Positions 30,181 to 37,731 of a stretch of 37,731 bases of DNA are shown piece after piece. Below the pieces are notes generated by a model. The model was not told the DNA's origin. It saw nothing but the letters and a program-made list of their open reading frames with translations, and searched no databases. Positions within the stretch are counted from its first letter, which is position 1. Every line of letters starts with the position of its first letter. This DNA is from a virus. The translations under genes and the position numbers were made by a program. The stretch lies in IMG/VR virus record IMGVR_UViG_3300036652_000548, positions 1 to 37,731 of that record. The stretch is one strand, 5' to 3'.

Positions 30181-31710
30181 ATGGCTGAAAAAGAATTGGG
30201 CTTGCTGGACTTGAATGGTCCGATCGATGCAGAGACGGGAATGGTAGTGCCAGCGACAGCAGTTGCGCGTCGAGCACAGAAACTCATGGAGGAGTGGAAT
30301 TTTGTCAGGTTCAAGGGTCGATGCCTGATTTTACAGCAGGGGGATTACCCGCATTACGTGCCGCTACGTAAGGAGCAATTCGACGTGATGGCCTATAAGA
30401 CATGGGGTGGGCTGACACGCGGTCAGGTGAATGACATGTATTCATTTGTGCAGGCTAGTGCCCCGGACATGTGTGATAACGATCACTTAGTGGCCTTTGG
30501 GAACGTGGCGATACCAGAGGGCTTCGACCCATTTAACGAGGCGACGACGACACCGAAAGGCTGGGCACAACCGCTGGTCTGGGATATGAAAGAGCTGGGC
30601 TGGCGCCCGGAGCTATCGGCGACCGACTGCGTGTGGCGCTCCCCGTACTCGCCGTTACTGGCCCCGCAGGAGTTTTTCTTTATTAGCGACAAGGAGCCAG
30701 AGGACCGACCGCGGCTGAAGTTTATCATGGATTTGGCTGGTCAGGACGTTGGGCTTTATGACGACATTATGCAATCAATCGCGCCGATCATCATGGACAA
30801 GAAACCTGATGGCGTGGTGTGGTGGGTTGGCAACGGAGCCAACGGTAAGTCTACGCTGATGGACGCGCTGTATAAGATGTTCCCCGGCCACTTCGCTAGT
30901 ATTACCGTGAAGCGCCTGGTTGATGGCCGTGACAACCCGACCTTAAATGGGGTGCTCGCCAACGTCGTCAAGGAGAGTAGCGAGGGCCGCGTCGATGATA
31001 CTGAGATTTACAAGAGCCTCGGTACCCACGAGAACTTCGAGGCCCACAAGTTCCACTCCCAGGAGAGTATTAGCATTAACGGCAATATTCACTCGATTTT
31101 CAGCGCCAACCAGATACCAGCTTTTAACGACAAGGGGTACTCAGCTCGCCGTCGAACATTCATTATTCCGTTTAACGAGCAGTTCGCCTCTGACCCCGAC
31201 TTTGAGTACAAGACATTTACCCCAGAATTTTTTGGGACGCTGGCGCGTGAGATGGGGTGGTACGCCAACAAATTGAAGAAGCAGGGGCTTCGCTATAAGT
31301 GGAGCGCGGCCACCACCGGGGCTAAAGAGGAGTACGACCGGGAGGCATCTAACGCTGAGGAGTATGCTCGTCACCTGATTGAGCAGGGCTGCGTAGCCTT
31401 TGACAGCTACCTCCCAATCCGGCAGCACTACGAGAACTGGTGTGCCGATAACGGCTACCCACCACTCGGCATACAGAACTTACGCAAGGCTATGACTTCG
31501 GTTGGTTTCGAGGCTGTCCCGAAACGCAATGGGACGAAGATGACCCGCATTTACCGGCTCAACACGATCGACGCCGATGCGCCACTGGAGCTCATGGGGC
31601 TAGGCACTCCGGGGTTATTTACCACCTATGGCTTCGCACCTAAACCGGTCGATATAGAGCCAGCGAAAAAACAGACTAGACAAACTACTATACTTGATGG
31701 TAAATGGTAA
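30181..31710 (+). CDS. D5-like SF3 replicative helicase
   Basis: 509 aa, with GAGGG before the ATG. The helicase unwinds the origin and loads replication enzymes. Walker A is GNGANGKST (residues 217-225); the acidic Walker B-like stretch VVKESSE follows (262-268), then FSANQIP with sensor Asn and SARRR as arginine finger (321-325). Residues about 130-200 match a D5_N-type region. The C-terminal ~90 residues form a winged-helix-like part (YPPLGIQNLRKAMTSVGF). No primase (AEP) active site is seen N-terminally, so priming may rely on the host or another factor. Confidence 0.88.
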   Translation: MAEKELGLLDLNGPIDAETGMVVPATAVARRAQKLMEEWNFVRFKGRCLILQQGDYPHYVPLRKEQFDVMAYKTWGGLTRGQVNDMYSFVQASAPDMCDNDHLVAFGNVAIPEGFDPFNEATTTPKGWAQPLVWDMKELGWRPELSATDCVWRSPYSPLLAPQEFFFISDKEPEDRPRLKFIMDLAGQDVGLYDDIMQSIAPIIMDKKPDGVVWWVGNGANGKSTLMDALYKMFPGHFASITVKRLVDGRDNPTLNGVLANVVKESSEGRVDDTEIYKSLGTHENFEAHKFHSQESISINGNIHSIFSANQIPAFNDKGYSARRRTFIIPFNEQFASDPDFEYKTFTPEFFGTLAREMGWYANKLKKQGLRYKWSAATTGAKEEYDREASNAEEYARHLIEQGCVAFDSYLPIRQHYENWCADNGYPPLGIQNLRKAMTSVGFEAVPKRNGTKMTRIYRLNTIDADAPLELMGLGTPGLFTTYGFAPKPVDIEPAKKQTRQTTILDGKW

Positions 31711-31712
31711 GC

Positions 31713-31958
31713 ATGAATACATTAACACACATACTCCAGTACATTTTTCTGCACATGACGGGCATCGACACCCAGCAATCATATTTCTATGATTTTTGGT
31801 CAGGAATTGCTACGCAGATGAGCGTCTTTGGTGGTATTTTAGCGTTATATTTCCACAAGAACTGCCACGTCCCGCTTTGTCCGCGTCTCGGCCACCCAAA
31901 CACCAATGGTGTCGTTTACTGTAAGAGGCACAACCCACATGGACCCACTACACGGTAA
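31713..31958 (+). CDS. Small membrane protein with Cys/His motif (paralogue 1)
   Basis: 81 aa from the ATG at 31713 (another in-frame ATG at 31704 overlaps the helicase stop). Pattern: DFWSGIATQ, a membrane helix (SVFGGILALYFHK), then NCHVPLCPRLGHP and YCKRHNPHGP. I recall this FWSG-helix-CHvxxC-CxxHHP layout from small phage membrane proteins of unknown function. The Cys/His groups could bind zinc on one side of the membrane. A paralogue follows immediately. Confidence 0.65.
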   Translation: MNTLTHILQYIFLHMTGIDTQQSYFYDFWSGIATQMSVFGGILALYFHKNCHVPLCPRLGHPNTNGVVYCKRHNPHGPTTR

Positions 31959-32202
31959 CGGCTACGCCTTTTGGTCAGGCATCGGCAATGACTTGCCAGT
32001 GTTCCTGATTGGCTACGTCCCAGCCGTGACGCTGTGGTATTTTCACAGCCGGTGTCACGTAGAGAAGTGTCTCAGGCGAGGTAGATACCCCTTTCATCAC
32101 TACCGGCTCTGTGTGAAGCATCACCCCAAGGTACCGCAAGGTGGCGTGAAGCATTGGCAGATCATTAAAATTCATAAAGAGGGAACGAAAAGGAATGGCT
32201 AA
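31939..32202 (+). CDS. Small membrane protein with Cys/His motif (paralogue 2)
   Basis: 87 aa. I chose the ATG at 31939, where the homologous region begins (YAFWSGIGND), rather than 31906. Same layout as the previous gene: FWSGIG, a hydrophobic helix (VFLIGYVPAVTLWYFHS), RCHVEKCLRRG and LCVKHHPKVP, then a basic tail. The two overlap by 20 bases in different frames. Tandem duplication is likely. Confidence 0.65.
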   Translation: MDPLHGNGYAFWSGIGNDLPVFLIGYVPAVTLWYFHSRCHVEKCLRRGRYPFHHYRLCVKHHPKVPQGGVKHWQIIKIHKEGTKRNG

Positions 32203-32476
32203 CACTCTATTCGGAAGACTATTGAATAACGTCCGTATGGCTCGCGCTGAGGCTCGCGCTAAAGGGGAGCAGGAATTATGGCAGCGTAACGACTTGCAGA
32301 GCTACGCGGCTCGTGAGGGGTATAAACTGGAGGAGAGCAAGATCATCTCTAGTCGGGGGACCGAGACCGTAGTGCTTCGCTTATATAAGCTGGTTGACAC
32401 CGTGACCGTCACCGTCGAGAGTGAGATCAAGTCAATGATCGACAATAACCCCGTACAACAGGGAAGCGATTGGTAA
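32195..32476 (+). CDS. Hypothetical protein, 93 aa
   Basis: 93 aa. It overlaps the preceding stop by eight bases and has AAAGG before the ATG. A charged helix (RLLNNVRMARAEARAKGEQE) is followed by a beta hairpin-like segment (ETVVLRLYKLVDTVTVTVE). No family recognised. Confidence 0.6.
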   Translation: MANTLFGRLLNNVRMARAEARAKGEQELWQRNDLQSYAAREGYKLEESKIISSRGTETVVLRLYKLVDTVTVTVESEIKSMIDNNPVQQGSDW

Positions 32477-32480
32477 TGGT

Positions 32481-32666
32481 ATGGAACTTATACCAGACAC
32501 TACGAACGTCGTCTACATGGACGAGTACCGCCAGGCTAAGTGGCGCGCGGAATTAAAACGGGCACGTCGCCTCGGTGGGGTTGCCGTCTTTAATCAGGAG
32601 TACAGCGAACCCGGACAGGTGATCGCCTTTCCCTCACCGGAGGACGAACCTGATGGAGCAGCCTGA
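32481..32666 (+). CDS. Hypothetical small protein, 61 aa
   Basis: 61 aa; strand (NVVYMDEY), basic helix (AKWRAELKRARRLGG) and an acidic tail ending PEDEPDGAA. It overlaps the next gene by 14 bases. No family recognised. Confidence 0.55.
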   Translation: MELIPDTTNVVYMDEYRQAKWRAELKRARRLGGVAVFNQEYSEPGQVIAFPSPEDEPDGAA

Positions 32667-32847
32667 CTGGAGATCACCTCGCAAGATCGAGGAAGATGTG
32701 AAGCGCTACCGCAGTAAACGCTTCGAGGATTACATGAAGATGGAGGAACGGGGCGAGATCACCCGCGAACTAGCACTCGCTGCCCTACGTGAAGAAATTG
32801 AATACTCAGACCAGGCAACTGAGACCGATGAATATAACGCCGCTTGA
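32653..32847 (+). CDS. Hypothetical small protein, 64 aa
   Basis: 64 aa, a highly charged helix with repeated acidic and basic residues (RKIEEDVKRYRSKRFEDYMK). No family recognised. Possible DNA- or protein-binding helix; position between early genes and the terminase-small-like gene. Confidence 0.55.
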   Translation: MEQPDWRSPRKIEEDVKRYRSKRFEDYMKMEERGEITRELALAALREEIEYSDQATETDEYNAA

Positions 32848-32856
32848 AAGGATTAC

Positions 32857-33615
32857 GTGAATAGTGAACAGGGCAAACTAGGTAATTTTCTTCGGGAAAT
32901 ATCCAACTGGAACTGGGAAGAATTTTGCCTAGCCGAAAAGGACCCCAAGTACACCACCAATGAGGCGGTGATCTTTGCGCTGGTCCGCGCCTGCGTCATG
33001 GAGAAGATGGAGGCCATTAAACTTGCGCTTAACCGTATCGACGGCAAACTCAAGACCCCAGTGCGGATTGAGATGCCTAAAGTTTTTTACCGTTTTCCAA
33101 GAGCGGTACTTCCGCAAGCCGATAATCCAATAATGCCAGATATTTCACAGTTAGAAGCGGGCGATATTGTTAAAGTAGGAGGTGAGGTGGCCCAATCGGA
33201 ACCAGAACCGGAGCCTGAGCTAGCAACCCTCAGCTTGCGTCAGACCCTCGGAAAAATGGCCGATGCCCCCCGCCAAGTACCGGAAGCGATTATTGCCTAC
33301 GCGACCGCTACACAGCAATGGCTTCTCAATCAATGTCCCGAACCGATAGAGAAGCCGATGGTGAAGTCCGTTGTGGCGGCTCACCTGCTTAAATTGGCAC
33401 AAGAGCGCAACATCGACGCGTTAAGTGAAGTGTTCGATCAGGTTGACGGAAAACTCGTTGAAACCATACAAATACTTGGTGAGGATATTTTCATTACTGA
33501 TTATTCACTTAGCGCGCCCGATGGGGCCTACTTAGGTGCAGAGGGCGTTCCTATCATTGAAGCTACTAAGGCTCAAGACGTATGGGCGCAGAAATTAACT
33601 AACAAAAATGGGTAG
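32857..33615 (+). CDS. Internally duplicated protein, candidate small terminase
   Basis: 252 aa, GTG start with AAAGG eight bases upstream. Two similar halves each have a helix pair ending in an 'ID/VDGKL' turn: AIKLALNRIDGKLKTPVRIE (about residues 53-72) and IDALSEVFDQVDGKLVETIQ (about 187-206). 'RIDGK' after a helix pair is seen in small terminase subunits and related phage proteins. No other terminase small subunit is apparent. An acidic Pro/Glu linker (SEPEPEPELA) joins the halves. The role is a guess from motif and absence of another candidate. Confidence 0.5.
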   Translation: MNSEQGKLGNFLREISNWNWEEFCLAEKDPKYTTNEAVIFALVRACVMEKMEAIKLALNRIDGKLKTPVRIEMPKVFYRFPRAVLPQADNPIMPDISQLEAGDIVKVGGEVAQSEPEPEPELATLSLRQTLGKMADAPRQVPEAIIAYATATQQWLLNQCPEPIEKPMVKSVVAAHLLKLAQERNIDALSEVFDQVDGKLVETIQILGEDIFITDYSLSAPDGAYLGAEGVPIIEATKAQDVWAQKLTNKNG

Positions 33616-33620
33616 CAGGT

Positions 33621-33872
33621 ATGTATTTATTAAGCATAATTATGGGCAACTTTATTTGGTATTCCCCGCAGATATTCGCTATCAGCTGCGGCATAGTTGG
33701 ATTATTGACATTACGGGCGGGCATTAAGATATGGAAAAGAAACTGGAACGCGAAGCTGTTAAGTGGCTTAAAGACCAAGGGGCGTATGTTATCAAAAATC
33801 GGGCAGGGCCGGGTGTCCCAACGGCATGTCCCGACCGCACCATACTCTACCGAGATAAATGGGCTATCATAG
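33621..33872 (+). CDS. Possible small membrane protein overlapping VRR-NUC gene
   Basis: 83 aa, starting five bases after the previous stop with a weak ribosome site. Residues 1-37 form a hydrophobic segment (YLLSIIMGNFIWYSPQIF then ISCGIVGLLTL). The last 47 residues lie in the alternative frame of the VRR-NUC gene. The membrane part is a plausible small gene; the tail may be incidental. Confidence 0.35.
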   Translation: MYLLSIIMGNFIWYSPQIFAISCGIVGLLTLRAGIKIWKRNWNAKLLSGLKTKGRMLSKIGQGRVSQRHVPTAPYSTEINGLS

Positions 33873-34018
33873 AGTTTAAGGCTAGCGAAAGCGCACCGTA
33901 CCGTCCCGGACAGAAAGAAACCCTCGAATTCTTAGGGCGACATAACCGCTTCGTCTATACGGCTTATCCTGAAAATTGGCCGTCTGTAAAATCGCACTTG
34001 TTAAGTAATTTCTTTTAG
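33731..34018 (+). CDS. VRR-NUC nuclease
   Basis: 95 aa. A minimal PD-(D/E)xK nuclease: Glu7 in EREAVKWLKDQG, CPDRTIL (Asp35), IIEFK (Glu48, Lys50), then RPGQKETLEFL with Gln61. This is the standard single-domain phage VRR-NUC, a structure-specific nuclease that may resolve junctions or trim packaged DNA. It lies at the end of the early rightward genes and just before the late promoter. Confidence 0.85.
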   Translation: MEKKLEREAVKWLKDQGAYVIKNRAGPGVPTACPDRTILYRDKWAIIEFKASESAPYRPGQKETLEFLGRHNRFVYTAYPENWPSVKSHLLSNFF

Positions 34019-34026
34019 CATATTAT
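33998..34026 (+). promoter_or_regulatory. Late promoter of the structural operon
   Basis: TTGTTA (33998-34003), 17 bases, TATTAT (34021-34026), partly over the end of the VRR-NUC gene. Start near 34033. It leads into a 90-base structured leader and the late genes that continue across the contig join. Confidence 0.5.
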
Positions 34027-34123
34027 TAGGGTATAAACCTAACGGTTCCTTGAAAAGTCGGAGATGTGAAGCAGGCACACACCCCCGAAAATAGGGGCCG
34101 ACAATGAGAGAGGGAACACTTCA
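34026..34123 (+). promoter_or_regulatory. Structured 5' leader of late operon
   Basis: Nested pairings: TTAGG (34026-34030) with CCTAA (34038-34042); GTTCCT (34045-34050) with GGGAAC (34112-34117); inside it GTCGG (34057-34061) with CCGAC (34098-34102); inside that two hairpins, TGTG/CACA (34065-34068, 34076-34079) and CCCC/GGGG (34083-34086, 34094-34097). The outer stem covers part of the Shine-Dalgarno sequence (GAGAGAGGG, 34106-34114), so folding could control translation. No known riboswitch recognised. Confidence 0.5.
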
Positions 34124-34309
34124 ATGGCTGCACAGCAAAACACAAAGAAACCCGTTAGCGCAAAAGCTGCAATGGCAGTTGCTAACATGCTCAAAAAAGG
34201 TGGCGCGAAAGCACCTGCACCAAAAAAAGCTCCTGTTAATACTACTTCGGCGGCTGCACCTGACGCTGAAGATGCTATTGACGGTGGCGCTGACGAAGCA
34301 CAGGAGTAG
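34124..34309 (+). CDS. Small Ala/Lys-rich late protein
   Basis: 61 aa, first gene of the late unit. The N-terminal half is basic (KKPVSAKAAMAVANMLKKGG) and the C-terminal half acidic, with a Pro/Ala hinge. Such small charged proteins are often internal virion components. No family recognised. Expression would be subject to the structured leader just upstream. Confidence 0.6.
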   Translation: MAAQQNTKKPVSAKAAMAVANMLKKGGAKAPAPKKAPVNTTSAAAPDAEDAIDGGADEAQE

Positions 34310-34315
34310 GCCATA

Positions 34316-35434
34316 ATGTTCCAGGGAGGTCTTGTCAACCTACAGGGTGGTGGCGGCGTCTTGCAAGGCGGTGGTAGTCCACAGTCCACTGTTAATGGCG
34401 CCAACCTGAACACAACTGTTGCCCCTGGTAATAACGGGTCTTTTTGGAAAGGCGCCGATGGAAACGTCTACGTCCAAGGTTCAAAGGGTATCAACGCAGC
34501 CGGAGCTTGGGACCCAAATACAGTCAACTACTGGAGTAGCCGCGGTTTTAACCATACGCCAGATAGCCCTGGCGCTCAGACGAACAATACGAATAACAAC
34601 GGCTACGGCACCAACACTATGGTCAGTGGTGGCGGCAGCGGTGGTGTTGCTTCAGCACCTCTCTATCCAGACAAAAGTAATGATATTACACTTCAAAATG
34701 CTGGCCTCGGCCAAGTTGATGCGACCCAGAACGCTGGGATTAAAACGATCGAGGACGCATGGAATAAGATCAACGGCCAATACGCCGACGATCTAACTAC
34801 CGCAAACGGCCAGTATACCAACGAAAGCACTGATAACAACAAAGACCTAGAGACTAACAAGCAAACCGCCCTTGAGCGTGGTGTGCAGGGCCGTCAAGGT
34901 CTTTTTGGCACGCTAGCTAGTCTTGGTGCGTTGAACGGTACTGGCGTCGATCTAGCTAACCGAGCTGTCCAGCAGGGCGCCAATGAGGACCTGACAACCG
35001 CTTCTAACAACTTCGCTACTAACCAGAACACACTCGATACTGGCTATAACGGCTACAAGAAGCAAGAGGAGCGACTACAGTCTCAGGCTGAAACCGCTAA
35101 AGACAATAACGAGGAGCAGGTCAAAAATGACGCCGCTAAGTCTCGTCAAGCCTACCTCACGAACCTTGCGAACGACTACCAAGCCGAGGGCAAGACTGCT
35201 CAGGCTAAAACCTATGCCCAGCAAGCGGCCGACTTGTTCCCAAGTATCGCCGCCACTAACGTGCCAACGATCAATATGGGGTACTCTGGTGGTGCTTACG
35301 CAGCGCCTACCCTTAGCCAGTACGTTGGCAAAGCGAACAATACAGTTGTTCAGACTACACCAGGTTCAAGTGTTGCTGGTAGTACCTTTAGTCTTCCGGG
35401 CCTTGTGGCTCTGAATAAGAAGACGGGGGCCTAA
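34316..35434 (+). CDS. Internal virion protein (probable)
   Basis: 372 aa, with AGGAG 10 bases before the ATG. Gly/Asn/Gln-rich N-terminus (about 1-120), then a long helical, probably coiled-coil region (about 130-310) with many Gln, Asn, Ala and charged residues, and a Thr/Ser/Gly-rich end. No membrane segment or enzyme motif. Position between a small protein and the giant lytic virion protein mirrors podoviral internal (ejection) protein clusters. The giant gene starts two bases after its stop. Confidence 0.65.
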   Translation: MFQGGLVNLQGGGGVLQGGGSPQSTVNGANLNTTVAPGNNGSFWKGADGNVYVQGSKGINAAGAWDPNTVNYWSSRGFNHTPDSPGAQTNNTNNNGYGTNTMVSGGGSGGVASAPLYPDKSNDITLQNAGLGQVDATQNAGIKTIEDAWNKINGQYADDLTTANGQYTNESTDNNKDLETNKQTALERGVQGRQGLFGTLASLGALNGTGVDLANRAVQQGANEDLTTASNNFATNQNTLDTGYNGYKKQEERLQSQAETAKDNNEEQVKNDAAKSRQAYLTNLANDYQAEGKTAQAKTYAQQAADLFPSIAATNVPTINMGYSGGAYAAPTLSQYVGKANNTVVQTTPGSSVAGSTFSLPGLVALNKKTGA

Positions 35435-35436
35435 CA

Positions 35437-37731
35437 ATGGACCTTGGCGGTTTTCTTGGTAATATCTTCCACTCCATAGGGGGTTTTTTCGGGGGAGGTA
35501 ATAACCAAAACCAGAATAATAATCAACCCCACAACAATCCGGGGCCAATTACTATCAATCAAAATTCGACGGGACCTACGGCTGGACCGAGTTTTAATGT
35601 CAACCAAAACCAAAATTCAAACCTAAATCCATTCTTCCTCCAAAAACCTCAACAAAACCAACAACCTCAACAACCTCAACAGCCACAGCAGCCGCAGGCC
35701 CCGTCATTGAACTTATACCAAGGTCCGACCCATACTCCAGCTCTTACCGTTGCGAGCAGCCCTAGTGCAAATACTAATCAGAACTCAGCACCGTTAAAAG
35801 TTGTGGGCGCTTCGCCTACACCATCACAGCCTGATAATGGCAGTAATCCACTACTAGATTTCGGTAAATCTCTCGTTAAGGCCCCAGTTCAGTTTTTGAA
35901 CCAAGCTGGTAGCGAACTTGCCAACGTCGGCATCACCGGTAAGACTGAGTACGATCTACTCACACACGCCGACCAAAATACGATCAATAACGACTTCGCA
36001 ATGGAAAAATCTGGCAATGACGCCTACAACAAGAACTCTGGCGGCCTATTAAATATGGGTACGATTACCAGTGCTGACGAAGCTAAGAACCCGGATATTG
36101 GTAAGACTGCCGCAGAATTTGGTGGTAATTTTCTTCAGAACACCGCGCTGGTTGGAACAGGCGGTATTGATGGGTTGGCTGAGGGTGCGGCCGCGAAAGT
36201 GCTTCCTGAAGCTGCTAATGTAGGTGGTAAAATTATCGCAAATATCTTGCCAAAAGCCGTCACTGGTGCAACAGTTGGCGGTACAATGGGCGGCGGCCAA
36301 GCCCTTGAGGACGGCACTAATATCGGTCAGGGTATCGCTACGGGTGCTGGGACGGGTGCAGTTGCCGGTCCAATTATCGGTAACGCTGTTAGCGGCGCCT
36401 CACAACTTCTCCGTAAAGCCATACCAGGAATTGTTGACATGTTTAAGGGCGGACCTAGCGACGTTACTGACGGCAGCATGAATACAGCAACCGACGCTAA
36501 AGTAGCCAATGGGGTACAACAGCCTGACGAGATCGAGCCAGGCATTAAATCAGTGAACCCAACTCAGGGCGCTGACGCACTAGCAGCTATCCAGCAGAAA
36601 GAGGCAGAGCAGCTTGGTACTAATCCACAACCCGCCGCTTCAGGTGAGCAAGTTCAACCTGCCAATAGTAACCCACAATCTCAAGGCCCTGCACCAGCAG
36701 ATATACAGCCTGCTACTGGAAACCCACAGGAAACCGCACCAGCAACACCTCAAAATGAAACACAAACGCCTAACGAACAGCCAGCACAGCCAACCAACCC
36801 ATCAGGTAATCCAACCGCTCCCAACGCTCCAAATATTCGCGCACAGGCTCAAAAAGACCTCGAAAGCATTGGCGGTGAGGTTGATAAGCAAACCTCCAAA
36901 GAGATCGGTAGCGCGAAAGAGCATGACGTTCTCAGCAACGATCAGCTAAACGAAGCTGCCAACCGCTACACGCAGAGCATGTCCGATGACGAGCTAAAAG
37001 CTTCCGTCCAAGGCGGTATGACCGTTAATGGCGCTGGTGACATTGCCAAGGCTTACTCTATCGTTACTCGCTTAGGCAAGATGGCCGCTAATGGTGACGA
37101 GGAGGCTAAGGCCCTTATTCCAAAGATTTTAGACAGTGTTGAACAGCATGTCTCTGGTTCAGGTCGCTCACTCAACTACACCGGCTCTATGCTTGACAGC
37201 CTGCCAAAAGAGGCCCAGCTTGAATACATTGTTAAAGACATCAATAAAACCCGCGCCTCGGCTGGTCTCGACCCACTGAGCGACGAGGAGGAGCTAAACG
37301 CTCGTTCTACCCTAACGAAGTTCTTAACCGAGATCGAGCAGAAGCAAGACGCTGCTGCCGGTGCCAAGGGGTCAATCGACGAAATTATGCAGCGAGCCGA
37401 GCAGGGACAAGCTACCCCCGATGAGCTCAAGCAAATCTCTGACTACCAGAAAGTTGCCGAGCAAAATACCCGTGAAGCTAACCAGCTTAAAACGCAGGTT
37501 GGCAAGACATACTCTGAACTCGCTCCGCAAAAGGGCGACTTCGCTAAAACTGCTGGTGACTACGCAAGGTCATCAATGCTTACTAAGGTTACGGGCCGAT
37601 TAAGTGACATTGCAACGACAGGCATAAATGCCCTCCACTCGCTCACTCAATCAGGCATTGAGGCTGGTATGGGTAAGCTACTCAACAAAGCCACTGGTAA
37701 CGCTGGTCAGTTTGTTGATACTATGCCACCC
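35437..37731 (+). CDS. Giant internal virion protein (N-terminal part; continues at base 1)
   Basis: Open from ATG 35437 to the contig end; 722 residues up to 37602, then continuing in frame at base 1 for a total of 1669. A run of G (GGGGG) lies about nine bases before the ATG. Residues 1-22 are Gly/Phe-rich amphipathic (MDLGGFLGNIFHSIGGFFGG); 23-90 Asn/Gln/Pro-rich; 225-325 Gly/Ala hydrophobic, membrane-prone; 360-470 Pro/Gln/Asn linker; 480-720 helical. The C-terminal lytic domain is in the other part (see 1-2844). An N-terminal membrane-active segment with a distant lytic domain suits a protein ejected into the cell envelope before DNA. Confidence 0.85.
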   Translation, partial: MDLGGFLGNIFHSIGGFFGGGNNQNQNNNQPHNNPGPITINQNSTGPTAGPSFNVNQNQNSNLNPFFLQKPQQNQQPQQPQQPQQPQAPSLNLYQGPTHTPALTVASSPSANTNQNSAPLKVVGASPTPSQPDNGSNPLLDFGKSLVKAPVQFLNQAGSELANVGITGKTEYDLLTHADQNTINNDFAMEKSGNDAYNKNSGGLLNMGTITSADEAKNPDIGKTAAEFGGNFLQNTALVGTGGIDGLAEGAAAKVLPEAANVGGKIIANILPKAVTGATVGGTMGGGQALEDGTNIGQGIATGAGTGAVAGPIIGNAVSGASQLLRKAIPGIVDMFKGGPSDVTDGSMNTATDAKVANGVQQPDEIEPGIKSVNPTQGADALAAIQQKEAEQLGTNPQPAASGEQVQPANSNPQSQGPAPADIQPATGNPQETAPATPQNETQTPNEQPAQPTNPSGNPTAPNAPNIRAQAQKDLESIGGEVDKQTSKEIGSAKEHDVLSNDQLNEAANRYTQSMSDDELKASVQGGMTVNGAGDIAKAYSIVTRLGKMAANGDEEAKALIPKILDSVEQHVSGSGRSLNYTGSMLDSLPKEAQLEYIVKDINKTRASAGLDPLSDEEELNARSTLTKFLTEIEQKQDAAAGAKGSIDEIMQRAEQGQATPDELKQISDYQKVAEQNTREANQLKTQVGKTYSELAPQKGDFAKTAGDYARSSMLTKVTGRLSDIATTGINALHSLTQSGIEAGMGKLLNKATGNAGQFVDTMPP
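37603..37728. repeat. Right copy of contig-end direct repeat
   Basis: Identical to bases 1-126; the following CCC does not match. See the left copy. Confidence 0.9.

Overview
The window is an essentially complete small phage genome, read as a linear contig of a circular (or circularly permuted) molecule of about 37.6 kb. The first 126 bases recur exactly at 37603-37728, in the same reading frame. The gene cut by the contig ends rejoins into one 1669-residue virion protein. The gene set (portal, scaffold, capsid, terminase, internal virion proteins ending in a lytic domain, two tail-tube/hub-like proteins, no tape measure and no contractile-tail genes) fits a short-tailed podovirus-like phage. 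I see no integrase, no DNA or RNA polymerase and no tRNA.

The host cannot be fixed from the sequence. Shine-Dalgarno sites, ordinary stop use (TGA is a stop), an amidase endolysin with a Thr/Pro linker, a DUF859-like fibre protein and several small genes of kinds I associate with phages of Gram-positive bacteria suggest a monoderm host. Actinomycetota or Saccharibacteria are possible; this is inference.

Layout. (1) Late genes, rightward: a promoter and a structured leader at about 33998-34123 precede a 61-aa protein, a 372-aa internal virion protein and the giant protein. These run across the contig join into two tail genes, the portal, a 107-aa protein, the scaffold, an Acb2-like 83-aa protein and two more small proteins, ending at 10186. 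(2) An inverted block (10183-11756, leftward) holds the large terminase and a small AP2-domain protein. (3) From a divergent promoter, rightward: capsid, glycosyltransferase, five fibre/adhesin genes, a membrane/coiled-coil protein, endolysin and holin, closed by back-to-back terminators at 20128-20203. (4) A long leftward early operon (29137 down to 20309) has many very small genes, an SNF2-type helicase, P-loop proteins, a recombination module (Sak4-like ATPase, OB-fold-like protein, YqaJ exonuclease) and a ParB-fold protein. (5) A 757-bp control region (29138-29894) has TGTATACAGTTT repeats, DnaA-like boxes, a strong promoter and a GC-rich segment that looks like a terminated noncoding RNA. 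(6) Rightward replication genes follow: an XRE repressor-like protein, a D5/SF3 helicase, two tandem small membrane proteins, small unknowns and a VRR-NUC nuclease.

Replication probably starts at the control region, with the SF3 helicase loading host replication enzymes. The leftward genes supply recombination and probably host-takeover functions. The late units build the particle, package DNA and lyse the cell. The observations most worth a second look are the structured late leader, the candidate ncRNA beside the origin, the AWTGCAACAC motif placed upstream of leftward units, three candidate leaderless starts on extended -10 promoters, the Acb2-like gene among the head genes, the inverted terminase/AP2 block, and a basic ORF with a perfect ribosome site inside the scaffold gene.
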